Shown here: piece by piece, positions 17,377-26,268 of the stretch
Numbering within the stretch: position 1 is the first letter of the stretch
Layout of the letters: every line of letters starts with the position of its first letter
Source: Roseibium sp. Sym1
GTDB lineage: Bacteria; Pseudomonadota; Alphaproteobacteria; Rhizobiales; Stappiaceae
Direction: 5' to 3'
Assembly: GCF_027359675.1 (NCBI RefSeq)
Contig: NZ_CP114786.1
Location: 2,950,501-3,014,500, forward strand
DNA: 64,000 bases
Notes under the pieces: generated by a model
Told to the model about the DNA's origin: nothing
Databases searched by the model: none
The model's input: only the letters and a program-made list of their open reading frames with translations
Made by a program: the position numbers and the translations under genes

Positions 17377-17828
17377 TCATTCCGAAACTCACCCACTTTT
17401 GCGACGTCGAGGTCACGCTCGGCGAAGTCATGCAGATGGGGCCGGGCCGGGCCGGCCAGCGCCGCATCATTCCGATCACCGGCGGCAGGGTCTCCGGAAA
17501 GATCTCGGGCACCGTCCTCAATCTCGGTGCCGACTGGCAGACGATCCTGGCCGACGGGTCCGCGGATATCGACACGCGGTATGCATTCGAGACCGATGAC
17601 GGTGCCGTCATCGAGATCGTCAACAAGGGCACCCGCCACGGTCCGCCCGAGGTTCTTGAAGCGGTCGCCCGCGGAGAAGATGTCGATCCGGCGCTCTACT
17701 ATTTCCGAACCTACGCCCGGCTTGAAACCGGTGACGAGCGCTATGCCTGGGTCAACCGGACGATTTTTGTCGGCACCGGCCAGAGGCTCGCGTCGGCGGT
17801 CAAAGTGTCGCTGTTCGCCGTCAATTGA
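17373..17828 (+). CDS. DUF3237 family protein
   Basis: This 151-aa soluble protein matches the DUF3237 pattern: an N-terminal strand pair, the Gly-rich GPGRAGQRRIIPITGGRVSGKISG (written in part; residues about 24-47) and the C-terminal NRTIFVGTGQR. The family forms a small beta barrel and has no established activity. Coupled translation with the CouO-like gene (ATGA overlap) suggests that it acts in the same pathway, perhaps on a thioester or keto intermediate. That role is inference. Confidence 0.8.
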   Translation: MIIPKLTHFCDVEVTLGEVMQMGPGRAGQRRIIPITGGRVSGKISGTVLNLGADWQTILADGSADIDTRYAFETDDGAVIEIVNKGTRHGPPEVLEAVARGEDVDPALYYFRTYARLETGDERYAWVNRTIFVGTGQRLASAVKVSLFAVN

Positions 17829-17884
17829 GGATGGTTCGAGATGGATTTACAGGCTATTTCCAACAACCGGTCCCACTCCTACAG

Positions 17885-17990
17885 CGTCATCCTGAGGAGG
17901 ACCTTTAGGTCCGTCTCGAAGGATCGGCCACACATTCAGGCGCAAGCGGCCGATCCTTCGAGACGGGCTATCGCCCTCCTCAGGATGACG
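17885..17990. repeat. 106-bp palindromic intergenic element
   Basis: The outer arms CGTCATCCTGAGGAGG (17885-17900) and its reverse complement (17975-17990) are perfect. The inner arms 17912-17929 and 17948-17965 are a perfect 18-bp inverted repeat. The whole folds into one long hairpin. Its GGATCG/GAGG composition is like the dispersed intergenic palindromes of alphaproteobacteria. It interrupts an otherwise tightly spaced operon between the DUF3237 and acyl-CoA dehydrogenase genes. Confidence 0.85.
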
Positions 17991-18052
17991 TTGGTGGGGG
18001 CAGAGAAGCTGCATCCCTTCGACTGGAAACCGGGCGCATGCGAGGATCGCTC

Positions 18053-19627
18053 ATGAAACCGTTCTCCGCTCCGCTGGACGACATCCTGTTCTCGCTGGAA
18101 CATGTCACCGGCGCACCGGTGCTGCCGCACTGGGACAGGGAGCTGGCCTCCGAAATCGGAGCGCATTTCGCCGCCTTCGCAGAAGAACAGCTGGCGCCGC
18201 TGAACGAGCCGGGCGACCGGCAGGGCTGCCGGCTGGAAAACGGCCGGGTGCGCATGCCGGACGGGTTCGTGGAGACCTATGCGGCCTATGCCGAGCAGGG
18301 CTGGCCGGGCCTGACCGTGCCGGAGGCTTATGGCGGGCAGGGGCTGGACGCGACCGTTTTAGCCATCACCTCGGAAATCTTCACCGGGGCGAACCACAGT
18401 CTTCAGATGGTGACGGGCCTGGTGCCGGGCGCCGTCAGCACGCTGCTGGATTTCGGCACCGAGGACCAGCGGGCCCGCTACCTGCCGGATTTTGCCTCCG
18501 GTGCGGCGCTCGCGACCATGTGCCTGACCGAGCCCGAGGCCGGGTCCGACCTGTCGCGGATCCGCTGCCGGGCCGAACGATCCGGCGAGACGTGGTTGCT
18601 CACCGGCGAGAAGATCTTCATTTCGGGTGGCGACCAGGACATGAGCGAAAAGATCCATCACCTGGTCCTGGCACGCACCTCCGATGACGGCCTCAGGGGC
18701 CTGTCGCTGTTTATTTGCCCTGGTACCCTGGGCGACGGCAGCCGCAACCATGTCTCCGTGACCCGCATCGAGGAAAAGATGGGTCTGCACGCCTCGCCGA
18801 CCTGCCAGCTCAGCTTCGACGGTGCGGAGGCAGAACTGGTTGGCGAGGCCGGCGCCGGGCTGAAGGCCATGTTCACCATCATGAACCACGCAAGGACCGA
18901 CGTGGCGCTGCAGGGCGTGGCCCACGCCGCCCGGGCCACCGATATTGCGCGCAGCTATGCCGCGGAGCGGGTGCAGGGGCGAGGGTCTGACGGTGCTCCG
19001 GTGACACTCGATCACCACGCCGATGTGCGGCGCATGCTCGACGAGATCGACGCGCTCGCCCTTGGCGCACGCGCGCTTGCGCACCTGACCCTGGTGACGA
19101 TCGAGGCCGGCGAGGCCCCGGCACTCGCGGAGTTCCTGAAACCGGTTGCCAAGGTCTTTTGCACCGAAGCGGGCATGCGGGCGACCGAGACCGGCATGCA
19201 GGTGCTCGGCGGTTATGGCTACCTGAAGGAATATTTCCTGGAACAGGCCTATCGCGATGCCCGCATCGCCGCGATCTATGAAGGTGCCAACGGCATCCAC
19301 GAGCGGTCCCTGGTCACACGTTTGCTGCCCGCGGATGCGGGCGAGGCATTCGAGGCTTTCCTCAAGAGCGAGTGCAACGCGCGCGGCCAGACGCATCCAG
19401 GACTGCTGGAGCGGATGCAATCGTGGGAGAACGCCCGCAGCCATGTGCTTGCGAGCACCGATCCGGCCGAGCTGGCCCACGTCTTCATGAAACTGACGGC
19501 GGACACGCTGGTCTCCTTCCTGTGGGCGCGCATGGCGGACGCGGCGGAGCATCATCCGGACCCTGCAAGGATCCGAAGGCTGGCGGAAAAGGCGCTGGCG
19601 CCGAAGGGGTTTTTGCCGGTGGGGTGA
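18053..19627 (+). CDS. acyl-CoA dehydrogenase (FadE/DmdC-like long form)
   Basis: This 524-aa FAD enzyme introduces a 2,3 double bond into an acyl-CoA. It shows TEPEAGSDLSRI for FAD/substrate binding, GEKIFISGGDQ, the QVLGGYGYLKEY region and IYEGANGIH with the likely catalytic Glu. It is longer than ordinary dehydrogenases (about 380 aa) and like the DmdC/FadE group with an extra C-terminal helical part. Here it could convert dihydro-hydroxycinnamoyl-CoA to the enoyl form, letting the pathway use phenylpropanoates. A methylthiopropionate (DMSP) role is an alternative, since that pathway also has a ligase and a crotonase. ATG 18053 is chosen over 18038 by the GAGG at 18041. Confidence 0.85.
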   Translation: MKPFSAPLDDILFSLEHVTGAPVLPHWDRELASEIGAHFAAFAEEQLAPLNEPGDRQGCRLENGRVRMPDGFVETYAAYAEQGWPGLTVPEAYGGQGLDATVLAITSEIFTGANHSLQMVTGLVPGAVSTLLDFGTEDQRARYLPDFASGAALATMCLTEPEAGSDLSRIRCRAERSGETWLLTGEKIFISGGDQDMSEKIHHLVLARTSDDGLRGLSLFICPGTLGDGSRNHVSVTRIEEKMGLHASPTCQLSFDGAEAELVGEAGAGLKAMFTIMNHARTDVALQGVAHAARATDIARSYAAERVQGRGSDGAPVTLDHHADVRRMLDEIDALALGARALAHLTLVTIEAGEAPALAEFLKPVAKVFCTEAGMRATETGMQVLGGYGYLKEYFLEQAYRDARIAAIYEGANGIHERSLVTRLLPADAGEAFEAFLKSECNARGQTHPGLLERMQSWENARSHVLASTDPAELAHVFMKLTADTLVSFLWARMADAAEHHPDPARIRRLAEKALAPKGFLPVG

Positions 19628-19778
19628 GGAGACTGGCGAGGGCATTTCCTGCTTCGTCATCCCATGGCTTGACCCACTGCAGTCCGGTTAAGCGCGGCTC
19701 AGTTTCTACAGGTCATTGATTCATTGTCGATAGTTACGCTTCTCCCGATCCGGGACACGCAGCGCCTTGCCACTTGCG

Positions 19779-19930
19779 CCCCTCTCCCCCTTGCGGGGGA
19801 GATGTCCGGGAACCGGACAGAGGGGGGGCGCAGCGGTTCCTCGAATTCGGAAAAGGTCTTGTCTGCCGAGAGGTTGAGCCCCCCCTCTGTCTCCTTCCGG
19901 AGACATCTCCCCCTCAAGGGGGGAGAGGGG
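19779..19930. repeat. 152-bp inverted-repeat intergenic element
   Basis: CCCCTCTCCCCC (19779-19790) opens and a matching G-rich arm closes (to 19930). Inner blocks ATGTCCGG/CCGGAGACAT and ACAGAGGGGGG/CCCCCCTCTGT also pair. Each arm has its own hairpin, e.g. TCTCCCCC (19783-19790) with GGGGGAGA (19795-19802). This mosaic style is typical of dispersed elements in rhizobia-like genomes. No gene is visible from 19628 to 20250. Confidence 0.8.
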
Positions 19931-20001
19931 AACAAGCGGCGAAACCTGTTTGCATACAGAGGCTCCTGCTTAAACAGGACAGCAGTGGGCTTGACCATGG
20001 G

Positions 20002-20084
20002 ATCCATGCCGTAGCGTTGCCAGGTTGCAAGGCCTTACCGAAAGGTCGGGTCACGGCATGGATTGCCGGATCAAGTCCGGCAAT
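20002..20084. repeat. palindromic repeat, REP-like
   Basis: ATCCATGCCGT (20002-20012) pairs with ACGGCATGGAT (20053-20063). It is followed by a perfect 9-bp hairpin ATTGCCGGA (20062-20070)/TCCGGCAAT (20076-20084) with a 5-base loop. The second hairpin has the look of the abundant GCCGGACTTGATCCGGC repeat of alphaproteobacteria. It lies between convergently transcribed genes. Confidence 0.75.
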
Positions 20085-20250
20085 GACGAAGGAAGCGAAG
20101 GCGTGACAGGAATACCTAGCCGGCAAATCAGGCGCGCGAAATGCACCTGGTCGACTTGAGAACCCGTCTTTGGAAGGGGCTAAACCCTCAGGCCCTGGGC
20201 TGAACGGTTCGATGTCCTGCGAACCCGAAACCGCCTGACACTTCCGGGCG

Positions 20251-21243
20251 TCAGAGCAGGCCGATCATCCGTTCCAGGTTCTCCATGGCGCGAATGCCCG
20301 CACCGATATCCGGTGCGGCCGATTTCTCTCCCTTGAGCGCCGCCGCCACATCGGCGATGAGGGCATGATAACCCTTGTGGTCTTCGTTGGCGGCGGCCGT
20401 GAAATTCGGTGTCCAGGAGAGCGTGTCGGTGTGGTCCGACAGGGTTGCGTCGGGGTCATCGGCCTTGAAGGGCGGATCACGGTAACAGGCGACGTTGATG
20501 ACGTTGTCGACCTCCAGACGGATGTGGTTCCCCATGATCTGGATCGCTTCCATCGGCGTGCCCCTGGACTGGACCGTGCCCATGACGATCGTGCCGATAA
20601 CGCCGTTAAGGCACTCGAAATTGAGATGGAACAGCAAATGTCCCGGTTCCGGCTCGACCTTTCTTACTGCCATGTCCTTGAAATTTTCACCGGCAAACCA
20701 CGGGATCAGGTCCATGTAGTGGACACAGTGATGAAGAAAGAAACCGCTGTAGTCGACCTCGCCGGCAAAATAGGTCGGCGCGGTCATGTAGGTTCCGGTG
20801 ATGCCGAGAACCTTTCCGAATTCAGGGCCCTTCAGAACGTTGCCGGCAATGCGGTTGCCCGTTGAATAACGTTTCATGAAGCCGACGAGGACGGGCTTGC
20901 GGGCGCGTTTCGAGGCGGCTGCAATCTCCGATGCGGCGGCAGCGGTCTTCGCCGGAGGTTTTTCCAGAAACACCGGCAGTCCGCGATCGAGTGCCGCGAT
21001 CGAGGCCGTGTGGTGAAGTTCGGGTCCGACCGCCATGCCGATTGCATCCAGGTCTTTGTGCGCGATCAGGTCCCGGTAATCCTGGTAGACCGCTTCGGCG
21101 CCGTATTGCCAGGCGGCGCTGGCGGCCGCGGCCTGGTTGACGTCACAGACGGCCGCGACCTTGATGCCGTTGCGGCCCAGCTGGGGCATGAGCATCTGGG
21201 TTGCGTGGCGGCCACAGCCGATCCAGCCGATGTTGAGGGTCAT
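20251..21243 (-). CDS. Gfo/Idh/MocA family oxidoreductase
   Basis: This 330-aa NAD(P)-dependent sugar oxidoreductase has the Rossmann start [13 protein letters not shown] (about 5-17), the EKPPAKT motif (Lys in the active site) near residue 95 and the HHCVHYMDL segment of the C-terminal beta-sheet domain. It typically oxidises a cyclitol, sugar or sugar lactone. It is the last gene of an ABC-transporter operon; its ATG overlaps the stop of the isomerase gene. The substrate is unknown, presumably the imported sugar or its product. Confidence 0.87.
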   Translation of the reverse strand: MTLNIGWIGCGRHATQMLMPQLGRNGIKVAAVCDVNQAAAASAAWQYGAEAVYQDYRDLIAHKDLDAIGMAVGPELHHTASIAALDRGLPVFLEKPPAKTAAAASEIAAASKRARKPVLVGFMKRYSTGNRIAGNVLKGPEFGKVLGITGTYMTAPTYFAGEVDYSGFFLHHCVHYMDLIPWFAGENFKDMAVRKVEPEPGHLLFHLNFECLNGVIGTIVMGTVQSRGTPMEAIQIMGNHIRLEVDNVINVACYRDPPFKADDPDATLSDHTDTLSWTPNFTAAANEDHKGYHALIADVAAALKGEKSAAPDIGAGIRAMENLERMIGLL

Positions 21244-22151
21244 TGGGCAGCCTCCGCCAGGTTGAGGCAGGACCGGATCAGCGCGAGACCGGCGGTCAGT
21301 TTGTCGGTTTCGTCCTCCCGCGGTGCGCGCCAGTGGGCGATGGGCAGGCCGACGCGGTCGTCGTTCCTGCGGAAAGGCTCCAGCGATACCGGACCGCGAT
21401 AGTCGATGTCGGCGAGGGCTTTCATGATGACGGGCCAGTCGAGATGCCCCGTGCCGGGAAACCCGCGATGGTTCTCGTTGGCCTGGAAATGCACGACACG
21501 CCGGCCGGCCGCCCGGATCGCATCGGTGATCGAGCGTTCCTCCATGTTCATGTGGAACGTGTCCAGCACGAGGCCAAGGCCGGAATTGCCGACGGCATCA
21601 CAGATCTCAATGGCCTGCCGCGTTGTCGAGGCAATATCGGTTTCGAAGCGGTTGAGGGCTTCCAGGGCGAAGACGCAGCCCTCGTCCGCTGCGCGCGGGG
21701 CAACCGCGGCAAGGCCCTCGACCGTCCGGTCGGCGCGCCTTTGAATGTCATCGTCGCTCCAGGCAACGGGGGCACGCCCGGCGAAGACGAGCGGTTCGCC
21801 GTAAAGCGGACCGCCAATAATCCTCGCATCAAGGGCTTTCGCGACATCGACGCAGCGATTGAGGTATTCGATCCCGCCGAGCCTGCACTGCGGGTCTGCG
21901 CTCGCGATGGAACGCTGGAGATTGACCCGGGCGGCCAGAACGACATCGAGATCCGCGTCGCGCAGCGCCGCAGCCGTTTCGTGAAGATCGAGATCATCCT
22001 CAGGCTCCGGAACCAGAAGCTCCACGAAGTCGAAGCCGAGATTCCGGATCTGTTGGAAGATGCCAAGGCTGGCGCGCGTAAAGGGCCGCACGAACTGCAT
22101 GGAAATGATGCCGACGGGGTTGTTCACGTTGAAAGGCCTTTGCGTTGTCAT
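21240..22151 (-). CDS. sugar phosphate isomerase/epimerase (AP endonuclease 2 TIM barrel)
   Basis: This 303-aa xylose-isomerase-like TIM-barrel protein binds a divalent metal in sugar isomerases, epimerases and dehydratases of this fold. Visible metal-site features are the Glu in [10 protein letters not shown], the Asp/His in [12 protein letters not shown], the His of QANENHRG and the final SLEPF. ATG 22151 overlaps the permease stop (ATGA), which decides the start; a longer frame continues upstream inside the permease gene and is not used. It probably works with the adjacent Gfo/Idh/MocA enzyme on the imported sugar. Confidence 0.85.
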   Translation of the reverse strand: MTTQRPFNVNNPVGIISMQFVRPFTRASLGIFQQIRNLGFDFVELLVPEPEDDLDLHETAAALRDADLDVVLAARVNLQRSIASADPQCRLGGIEYLNRCVDVAKALDARIIGGPLYGEPLVFAGRAPVAWSDDDIQRRADRTVEGLAAVAPRAADEGCVFALEALNRFETDIASTTRQAIEICDAVGNSGLGLVLDTFHMNMEERSITDAIRAAGRRVVHFQANENHRGFPGTGHLDWPVIMKALADIDYRGPVSLEPFRRNDDRVGLPIAHWRAPREDETDKLTAGLALIRSCLNLAEAAQ

Positions 22152-22978
22152 CCCTTGACCGCGCCTTGCGTAAGGCCGCTGATCAGGCGTTTCTGGACGA
22201 TGAGGAAAAGAATGGTTGCGGGCATCGCGCCGACGATCCCGCCGGACGTCAGCAGACCCCACTCGACTTCGTATTCGCCGATGAGGGTCTGGATGGCGAC
22301 CGTGATCGGTCTGACGTTCTGACCGCCGAGCGTGAGCGCGTAGAGATACTCGTTCCACGCGGTGATGAAGATGTAGATGCCCGTGGCGATGATGCCGGGC
22401 GTGCACAGGGGAAGCACCACCCGCCAGAGTGCACCAAGCCGGCTGCAGCCATCGGTCATCGCCGCCTCGTCAAGGCTTCTGGGAATGCCGTTCATGTAAC
22501 TGGTCATCATCCAGACGGAGAAGGGAATTGCGACGGTCGCGTTGGCGATGATCAGCGCGAGATGGGTGTCGAGAATGCCGAGCACGCGCATCATCACGAA
22601 AAGCGGCAGGATCAGGAGCACCACCGGGAACATGTTTATGACCAGGAACTGGAGCAGCAGATAGCGTTTGCCGCGGAACGAGAAGCGGGAAAACGAATAG
22701 GCTGCCGTCACGCTCAGGCTGAGGCCGACAAGAACGGTTCCGGACGCGATGATGAAGGAATGGACCAGGTTCGTCAGAAAGCCGACGGTCGAAAACAGGC
22801 GGATGTAGTTTTCGACCGTCGCGCCGGCGAAGCTCGGTCCTTCCGTAAAAAGCAGTTTCTCCGATGTCAGCGAGGTCAGCAGCATCCAGAGATACGGCCC
22901 CAGCGTGAAGGCCAGGATGGCCAGCATCGGCAGGTCGACCGTCAGAAGGCGTTTGGTGAGTGATTTGCGCCCGACCAT
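22148..22978 (-). CDS. CUT1 sugar ABC transporter permease (MalG type)
   Basis: This 276-aa inner-membrane permease has six hydrophobic segments and the EAA loop [20 protein letters not shown] around residues 172-191. The start overlaps the stop of the other permease gene, and the stop overlaps the isomerase start, giving a fully coupled operon. It ends LTQGAVKG, a typical MalG-like C-terminus. Confidence 0.9.
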   Translation of the reverse strand: MVGRKSLTKRLLTVDLPMLAILAFTLGPYLWMLLTSLTSEKLLFTEGPSFAGATVENYIRLFSTVGFLTNLVHSFIIASGTVLVGLSLSVTAAYSFSRFSFRGKRYLLLQFLVINMFPVVLLILPLFVMMRVLGILDTHLALIIANATVAIPFSVWMMTSYMNGIPRSLDEAAMTDGCSRLGALWRVVLPLCTPGIIATGIYIFITAWNEYLYALTLGGQNVRPITVAIQTLIGEYEVEWGLLTSGGIVGAMPATILFLIVQKRLISGLTQGAVKG

Positions 22979-23895
22979 CAGTTGACCGTCCTTCCCGCGC
23001 GGCGGAGATAGACAATCACCAGCCCGAGCAGCATGAGGGTGAACAGGACGGCAAGCGACGACCCGTAACCGAAGTCGAGATTGGTGCGTGCCTTGATGAA
23101 GGCGTAGAGAGGCAGCGTGTAGGTGGAATAGCCGGGGCCGCCGCCCGTCATCACGAAGATGACATCGATGGAGTTGGCCACCCAGATGGTTCGCAACAGA
23201 ACGGCGGTTACCAGTACGCCCGAAATGCCCGGCAGGGTGATGTGCCAGAACTGGCGCAGCTTGCCTGCGCCGTCCAGGGAGGCAGCCTCGTAATAGCTCT
23301 TGGGGATGGACTGCAGACCGGCGAGGATCATCACGGCGAAGAAGGGAAATCCCTGCCAGGTGAGCGTCAGGATGATGGCGTAGAGGGCGGTGTCCGGATC
23401 CGCCAGCCAGGGCACGGAGGACCTGATCAGGTCGAGCCTCAGCAGGAATTCGTTGAGGATGCCGTAGTTGGCGTCATAGATCCACACCCACATCAACGCG
23501 ATCACCACGCTCGGCAGCGCCCAGGGAATGATGATCAAGGCCCTGGCGAGCGGACGCCAGGGGAATTGCTGATTGAGAAGAAGGGCCGTGGCGAGGCCGA
23601 GCAGAAGCTGGGCAGGGATCGTCAGCGCGATCCAGATGACCGTGTGCTTCAGCGAGATCCAGAAGACCTCGTCCTGGAGCGCGGCAGCAAAGTTCTTCAG
23701 ACCGACAAAGGTGAAGTCCTTCGGTTTCCAGAGGATATAGTCGTGCAGGCTCATCCAGGCTGCCTGGATCATCGGAAAGAACACGATGGCAAGCGTAACC
23801 AGGACAGCTGGCGACAGCAGCGCGTAGGGGAGAACCCGCCGGGCCAGTGCTGTGCGGCCAGGCACTTGTGCTGCCGGTTCGTTCAGGGTGTGCAT
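22978..23895 (-). CDS. CUT1 sugar ABC transporter permease (MalF type)
   Basis: This permease of about 305 aa has six membrane segments, the EAA loop YYEAASLDGAGKLRQFWHIT near residues 210-229 and the FVMTGGGPGYST motif common in MalF/UgpA. I chose ATG 23895; the TTG two codons upstream (23901) is possible. It lies 157 bases downstream of the binding-protein gene. Confidence 0.9.
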   Translation of the reverse strand: MHTLNEPAAQVPGRTALARRVLPYALLSPAVLVTLAIVFFPMIQAAWMSLHDYILWKPKDFTFVGLKNFAAALQDEVFWISLKHTVIWIALTIPAQLLLGLATALLLNQQFPWRPLARALIIIPWALPSVVIALMWVWIYDANYGILNEFLLRLDLIRSSVPWLADPDTALYAIILTLTWQGFPFFAVMILAGLQSIPKSYYEAASLDGAGKLRQFWHITLPGISGVLVTAVLLRTIWVANSIDVIFVMTGGGPGYSTYTLPLYAFIKARTNLDFGYGSSLAVLFTLMLLGLVIVYLRRAGRTVN

Positions 23896-24015
23896 GGTCA
23901 AGGATCCGCTGTGGTACGGAAACGCCTGTTCCGTACTCAGTTCCGTTTTCTGCCGCCGGTGCGCGGCGGTTGCTGTTCAGGGGGCGCCGGGAGGCTCCGG
24001 TGGGGCAAACCGGCC

Positions 24016-24034
24016 ACCGCGCGGATGGCGCGGT
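24016..24034 (-). other. stem-loop between binding-protein and permease genes
   Basis: ACCGCGC (24016-24022) pairs with GCGCGGT (24028-24034), with a 5-base loop. It is bracketed by GGGGCA (24002-24007) and TGCCCC (24036-24041). It begins just after the binding-protein stop on the minus strand. There is no T-run; a stabilising or partly terminating role is likely. Confidence 0.45.
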
Positions 24035-24052
24035 CTGCCCCGGGGGAGGAAC

Positions 24053-25267
24053 CTACTTGTTGTAGAGTTCGTCGATCTTTTCGTTCATCTCGCCCGCGGA
24101 GATTTCACCGGTCAGAGCCCGCTGCATGTTGACCGGCCAGACCGTGTTGACGAAATCCGAGGTTTCCGGAACGTTCGGCAACAGGTTGGCGAAGGGCAGC
24201 GACTGTACCGTGGCGTCGACGAAGCGCTTTTCATGCAGCTTCCAGCCTTCGGAATCGGTCTTCGTCACCGGCAGCTGGCCGGTTGCCTTGTTGAATTCCG
24301 CGTTGTTGCCGGCGGTCGACAGGAAGGAAATCCATTTCCAGGCTGCATCCTTGTTCTCGGCCGAGGAGAACACCGCGGTGGATTCGTCTCCAAAGGCGGT
24401 CCATCGGCCGCCGCCGCACTCCGGTACCGGAGCCGCGGACACGGCGTCGCCGAGTGCTTCGACCATGCCGTTCGAAGAGCCGATATGGTGGATGGTCATC
24501 GCGGTCTTGCCCGCCTTGAATGCCCCCGTGACTTCCTTGAAGCCGTCATTTGGGGCGGACGGCGGAAACGCCTTGTCCTTCTGGAAGAGGTCGACAACGA
24601 ACCGGGTTCCGGCGACACCGGCATCACTGGTCAGGCTGCCGTCCGAAAAGTCGACCCCGCGGGAGAGCACGAGACTGCCCCAGTGGTCGTGGCCGCCCTT
24701 GCCGCCCCGAAAGCCGAAGCCGTAGACATCCATCTGGCCGTCGCCGTCGGTGTCGCGCGTGAGTTTCATTGCGGCGTCGCGGAATTCGTCGCACGTGGCC
24801 GGAACGGTCAGGCCGACTTCCTCGAACATGTCCTGACGGTAATAGAGATAGAGCACGACGTACTGGATCGGCAGATAGTAGTTGTTGCCGTCGGACGCCT
24901 TGGTGAGATCCAGGAGATTGTCCTGCAGGTCGGCCTTGCCTTCCCACGCATCGATCCGGTCACCGATCGGCTCAAGGGCACCCATTTCCACCAGGCGTGG
25001 TTGGGCAAACATCTTCACCATGGCCGCATCCGGTGCGTTGCCGGCAACGATGGAGGTATAGAGATTGTCGTAATAGGAATTCCAGGGGACGTTCTCGGCC
25101 TCGACTTTGATGCCGGGGTTTTCCTGCTCGAACTTTTCAACCAGTTGCGACATCGGGTTGTCGGCATTGTCGAAGTGATACCAGAACCGGACGGTTTCAT
25201 CCGCCCTTGCGGCCGTGGTTCCGGCAAGAAGTCCCACCGCCAGAGCGGCCGATATGAGTTTTGACAT
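24053..25267 (-). CDS. ABC transporter sugar-binding protein (family 1)
   Basis: This 404-aa periplasmic binding protein has a signal peptide of about 23 residues ending ARA. The mature start ETVRFWYHFDN and the pattern LVEKFEQENPGIKVEAENV are typical of sugar-binding family 1. ATG 25267 is set by GGAGG at 25273-25277; a start four codons upstream would overlap that site. A loop with DTDGDGQMDVYG near residue 150 resembles a small Asp-rich metal site. Ligand unknown. Confidence 0.88.
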   Translation of the reverse strand: MSKLISAALAVGLLAGTTAARADETVRFWYHFDNADNPMSQLVEKFEQENPGIKVEAENVPWNSYYDNLYTSIVAGNAPDAAMVKMFAQPRLVEMGALEPIGDRIDAWEGKADLQDNLLDLTKASDGNNYYLPIQYVVLYLYYRQDMFEEVGLTVPATCDEFRDAAMKLTRDTDGDGQMDVYGFGFRGGKGGHDHWGSLVLSRGVDFSDGSLTSDAGVAGTRFVVDLFQKDKAFPPSAPNDGFKEVTGAFKAGKTAMTIHHIGSSNGMVEALGDAVSAAPVPECGGGRWTAFGDESTAVFSSAENKDAAWKWISFLSTAGNNAEFNKATGQLPVTKTDSEGWKLHEKRFVDATVQSLPFANLLPNVPETSDFVNTVWPVNMQRALTGEISAGEMNEKIDELYNK

Positions 25268-25296
25268 TTGTTCCTCCACTTGGTTTTGCGTTTTGA

Positions 25297-26268
25297 TCAG
25301 GACCCTGTCAGTTCGCGGAAAGCCCTCCCGGCTTCCCTCGCAGCCTTGCGGGCCTCGGGCAGTTCAAGGCTCATTTGCATGAAGCCGTGGACGACGCCCG
25401 GATACAGGCTGTACGGGTCGGTCCTGCCGAGGCTGCGAAGCCGGTGGACCAGGTTTTCGGTATCCGAGCGAAGGGGGTCGATGGCCGCCGCGCTCAGGTA
25501 AAGCGGTGGCAGGTTTTTCAAGGCGCTGTCCGATGCCCGCAGGGGTGAAACCAGAGGATCGGTCCTGATGCCTGGCCCGGATGCGTACCAGTCCCAGTAG
25601 CGCATCATCTTGGCGCGGGTCAGGCCCGGGCCCTCTTCATGGTCGCGATAGGACGTGGTTTCGAAGTCGGCGTCATAGACACCGTAGAACAGGAGCGCGG
25701 CATCCGGGCGTGGCGCCTTTTCCTCCTGGAGCATGAGCAGGAGCGCCAGGGCGAGATTGGCGCCGGCGCTGTCCCCAGCAAGCGCACGCGGCCCGCTGCA
25801 TCCGGAAAGGTCCGGATGACCGGATGTGACTGCGTTCCATACTGTCCGGCAATCGGTGAGACCGGCGGGGAAAGGGGATTCGGGAGCCAGGCGGTAGTCG
25901 AAGGTCAGGACATGCGCACCGGCCTCGACCGCGAGCAGGCGGGCGGCGCGTTCATGTGTTTCCATGCTGCAGAAGGCCCAGCCGCCGCCGTGTATGAAAA
26001 TGATCAGTCCGTCGGCATTTTCGGGGCTCAACAGGCGGCCGGAAATGGCGTGGCCGTCGGAGGCCGGTATCGAAAGTCCGCGGCCGGCGAGGTCGGGCAG
26101 GTCGCAGTTCCAGCGCGCGTTGGTGTGCGCGGCAAGCGCCCGCCCTTCAGCGGCCGGCAACAGCGTCGGATCCCCCAGGCCTGCGTCCTCGACAGCAAGG
26201 CGGTCAAGAACCCAACGCATGCGTTTGGAGGGGACGAGATCGGCGTCCGTGGGCTGCGGCAGGGTCAT
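25297..26268 (-). CDS. alpha/beta hydrolase of the HSL (lipase/esterase) family
   Basis: This 323-aa cytoplasmic esterase has the HSL oxyanion motif HGGGW (93-97), the nucleophile elbow GDSAG (165-169, Ser167), a late Asp in AAIDPLRSD and His in GVVHGFMQM, completing the triad. No signal peptide is present. The start overlaps the gntR stop (ATGA) and the gene precedes the binding-protein gene by 29 bases. In this setting it may remove an acyl group from the imported sugar, or open a lactone; that is inference. Confidence 0.87.
   Translation of the reverse strand: MTLPQPTDADLVPSKRMRWVLDRLAVEDAGLGDPTLLPAAEGRALAAHTNARWNCDLPDLAGRGLSIPASDGHAISGRLLSPENADGLIIFIHGGGWAFCSMETHERAARLLAVEAGAHVLTFDYRLAPESPFPAGLTDCRTVWNAVTSGHPDLSGCSGPRALAGDSAGANLALALLLMLQEEKAPRPDAALLFYGVYDADFETTSYRDHEEGPGLTRAKMMRYWDWYASGPGIRTDPLVSPLRASDSALKNLPPLYLSAAAIDPLRSDTENLVHRLRSLGRTDPYSLYPGVVHGFMQMSLELPEARKAAREAGRAFRELTGS

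Noticed and set aside
17841..18056. Small 71-codon frame between DUF3237 and acyl-CoA dehydrogenase
   Set aside because: Most of it reads through the palindromic element at 17885-17990, and it has no ribosome site or recognisable sequence.
14678..19627. Reading the ligase, crotonase and dehydrogenase as a dmdBCD-type DMSP demethylation pathway
   Set aside because: The feruloyl-CoA synthetase-like ligase, SDR, CouO-type amidohydrolase and MarR regulator fit an aryl-propenoate pathway better. Kept only as an alternative.
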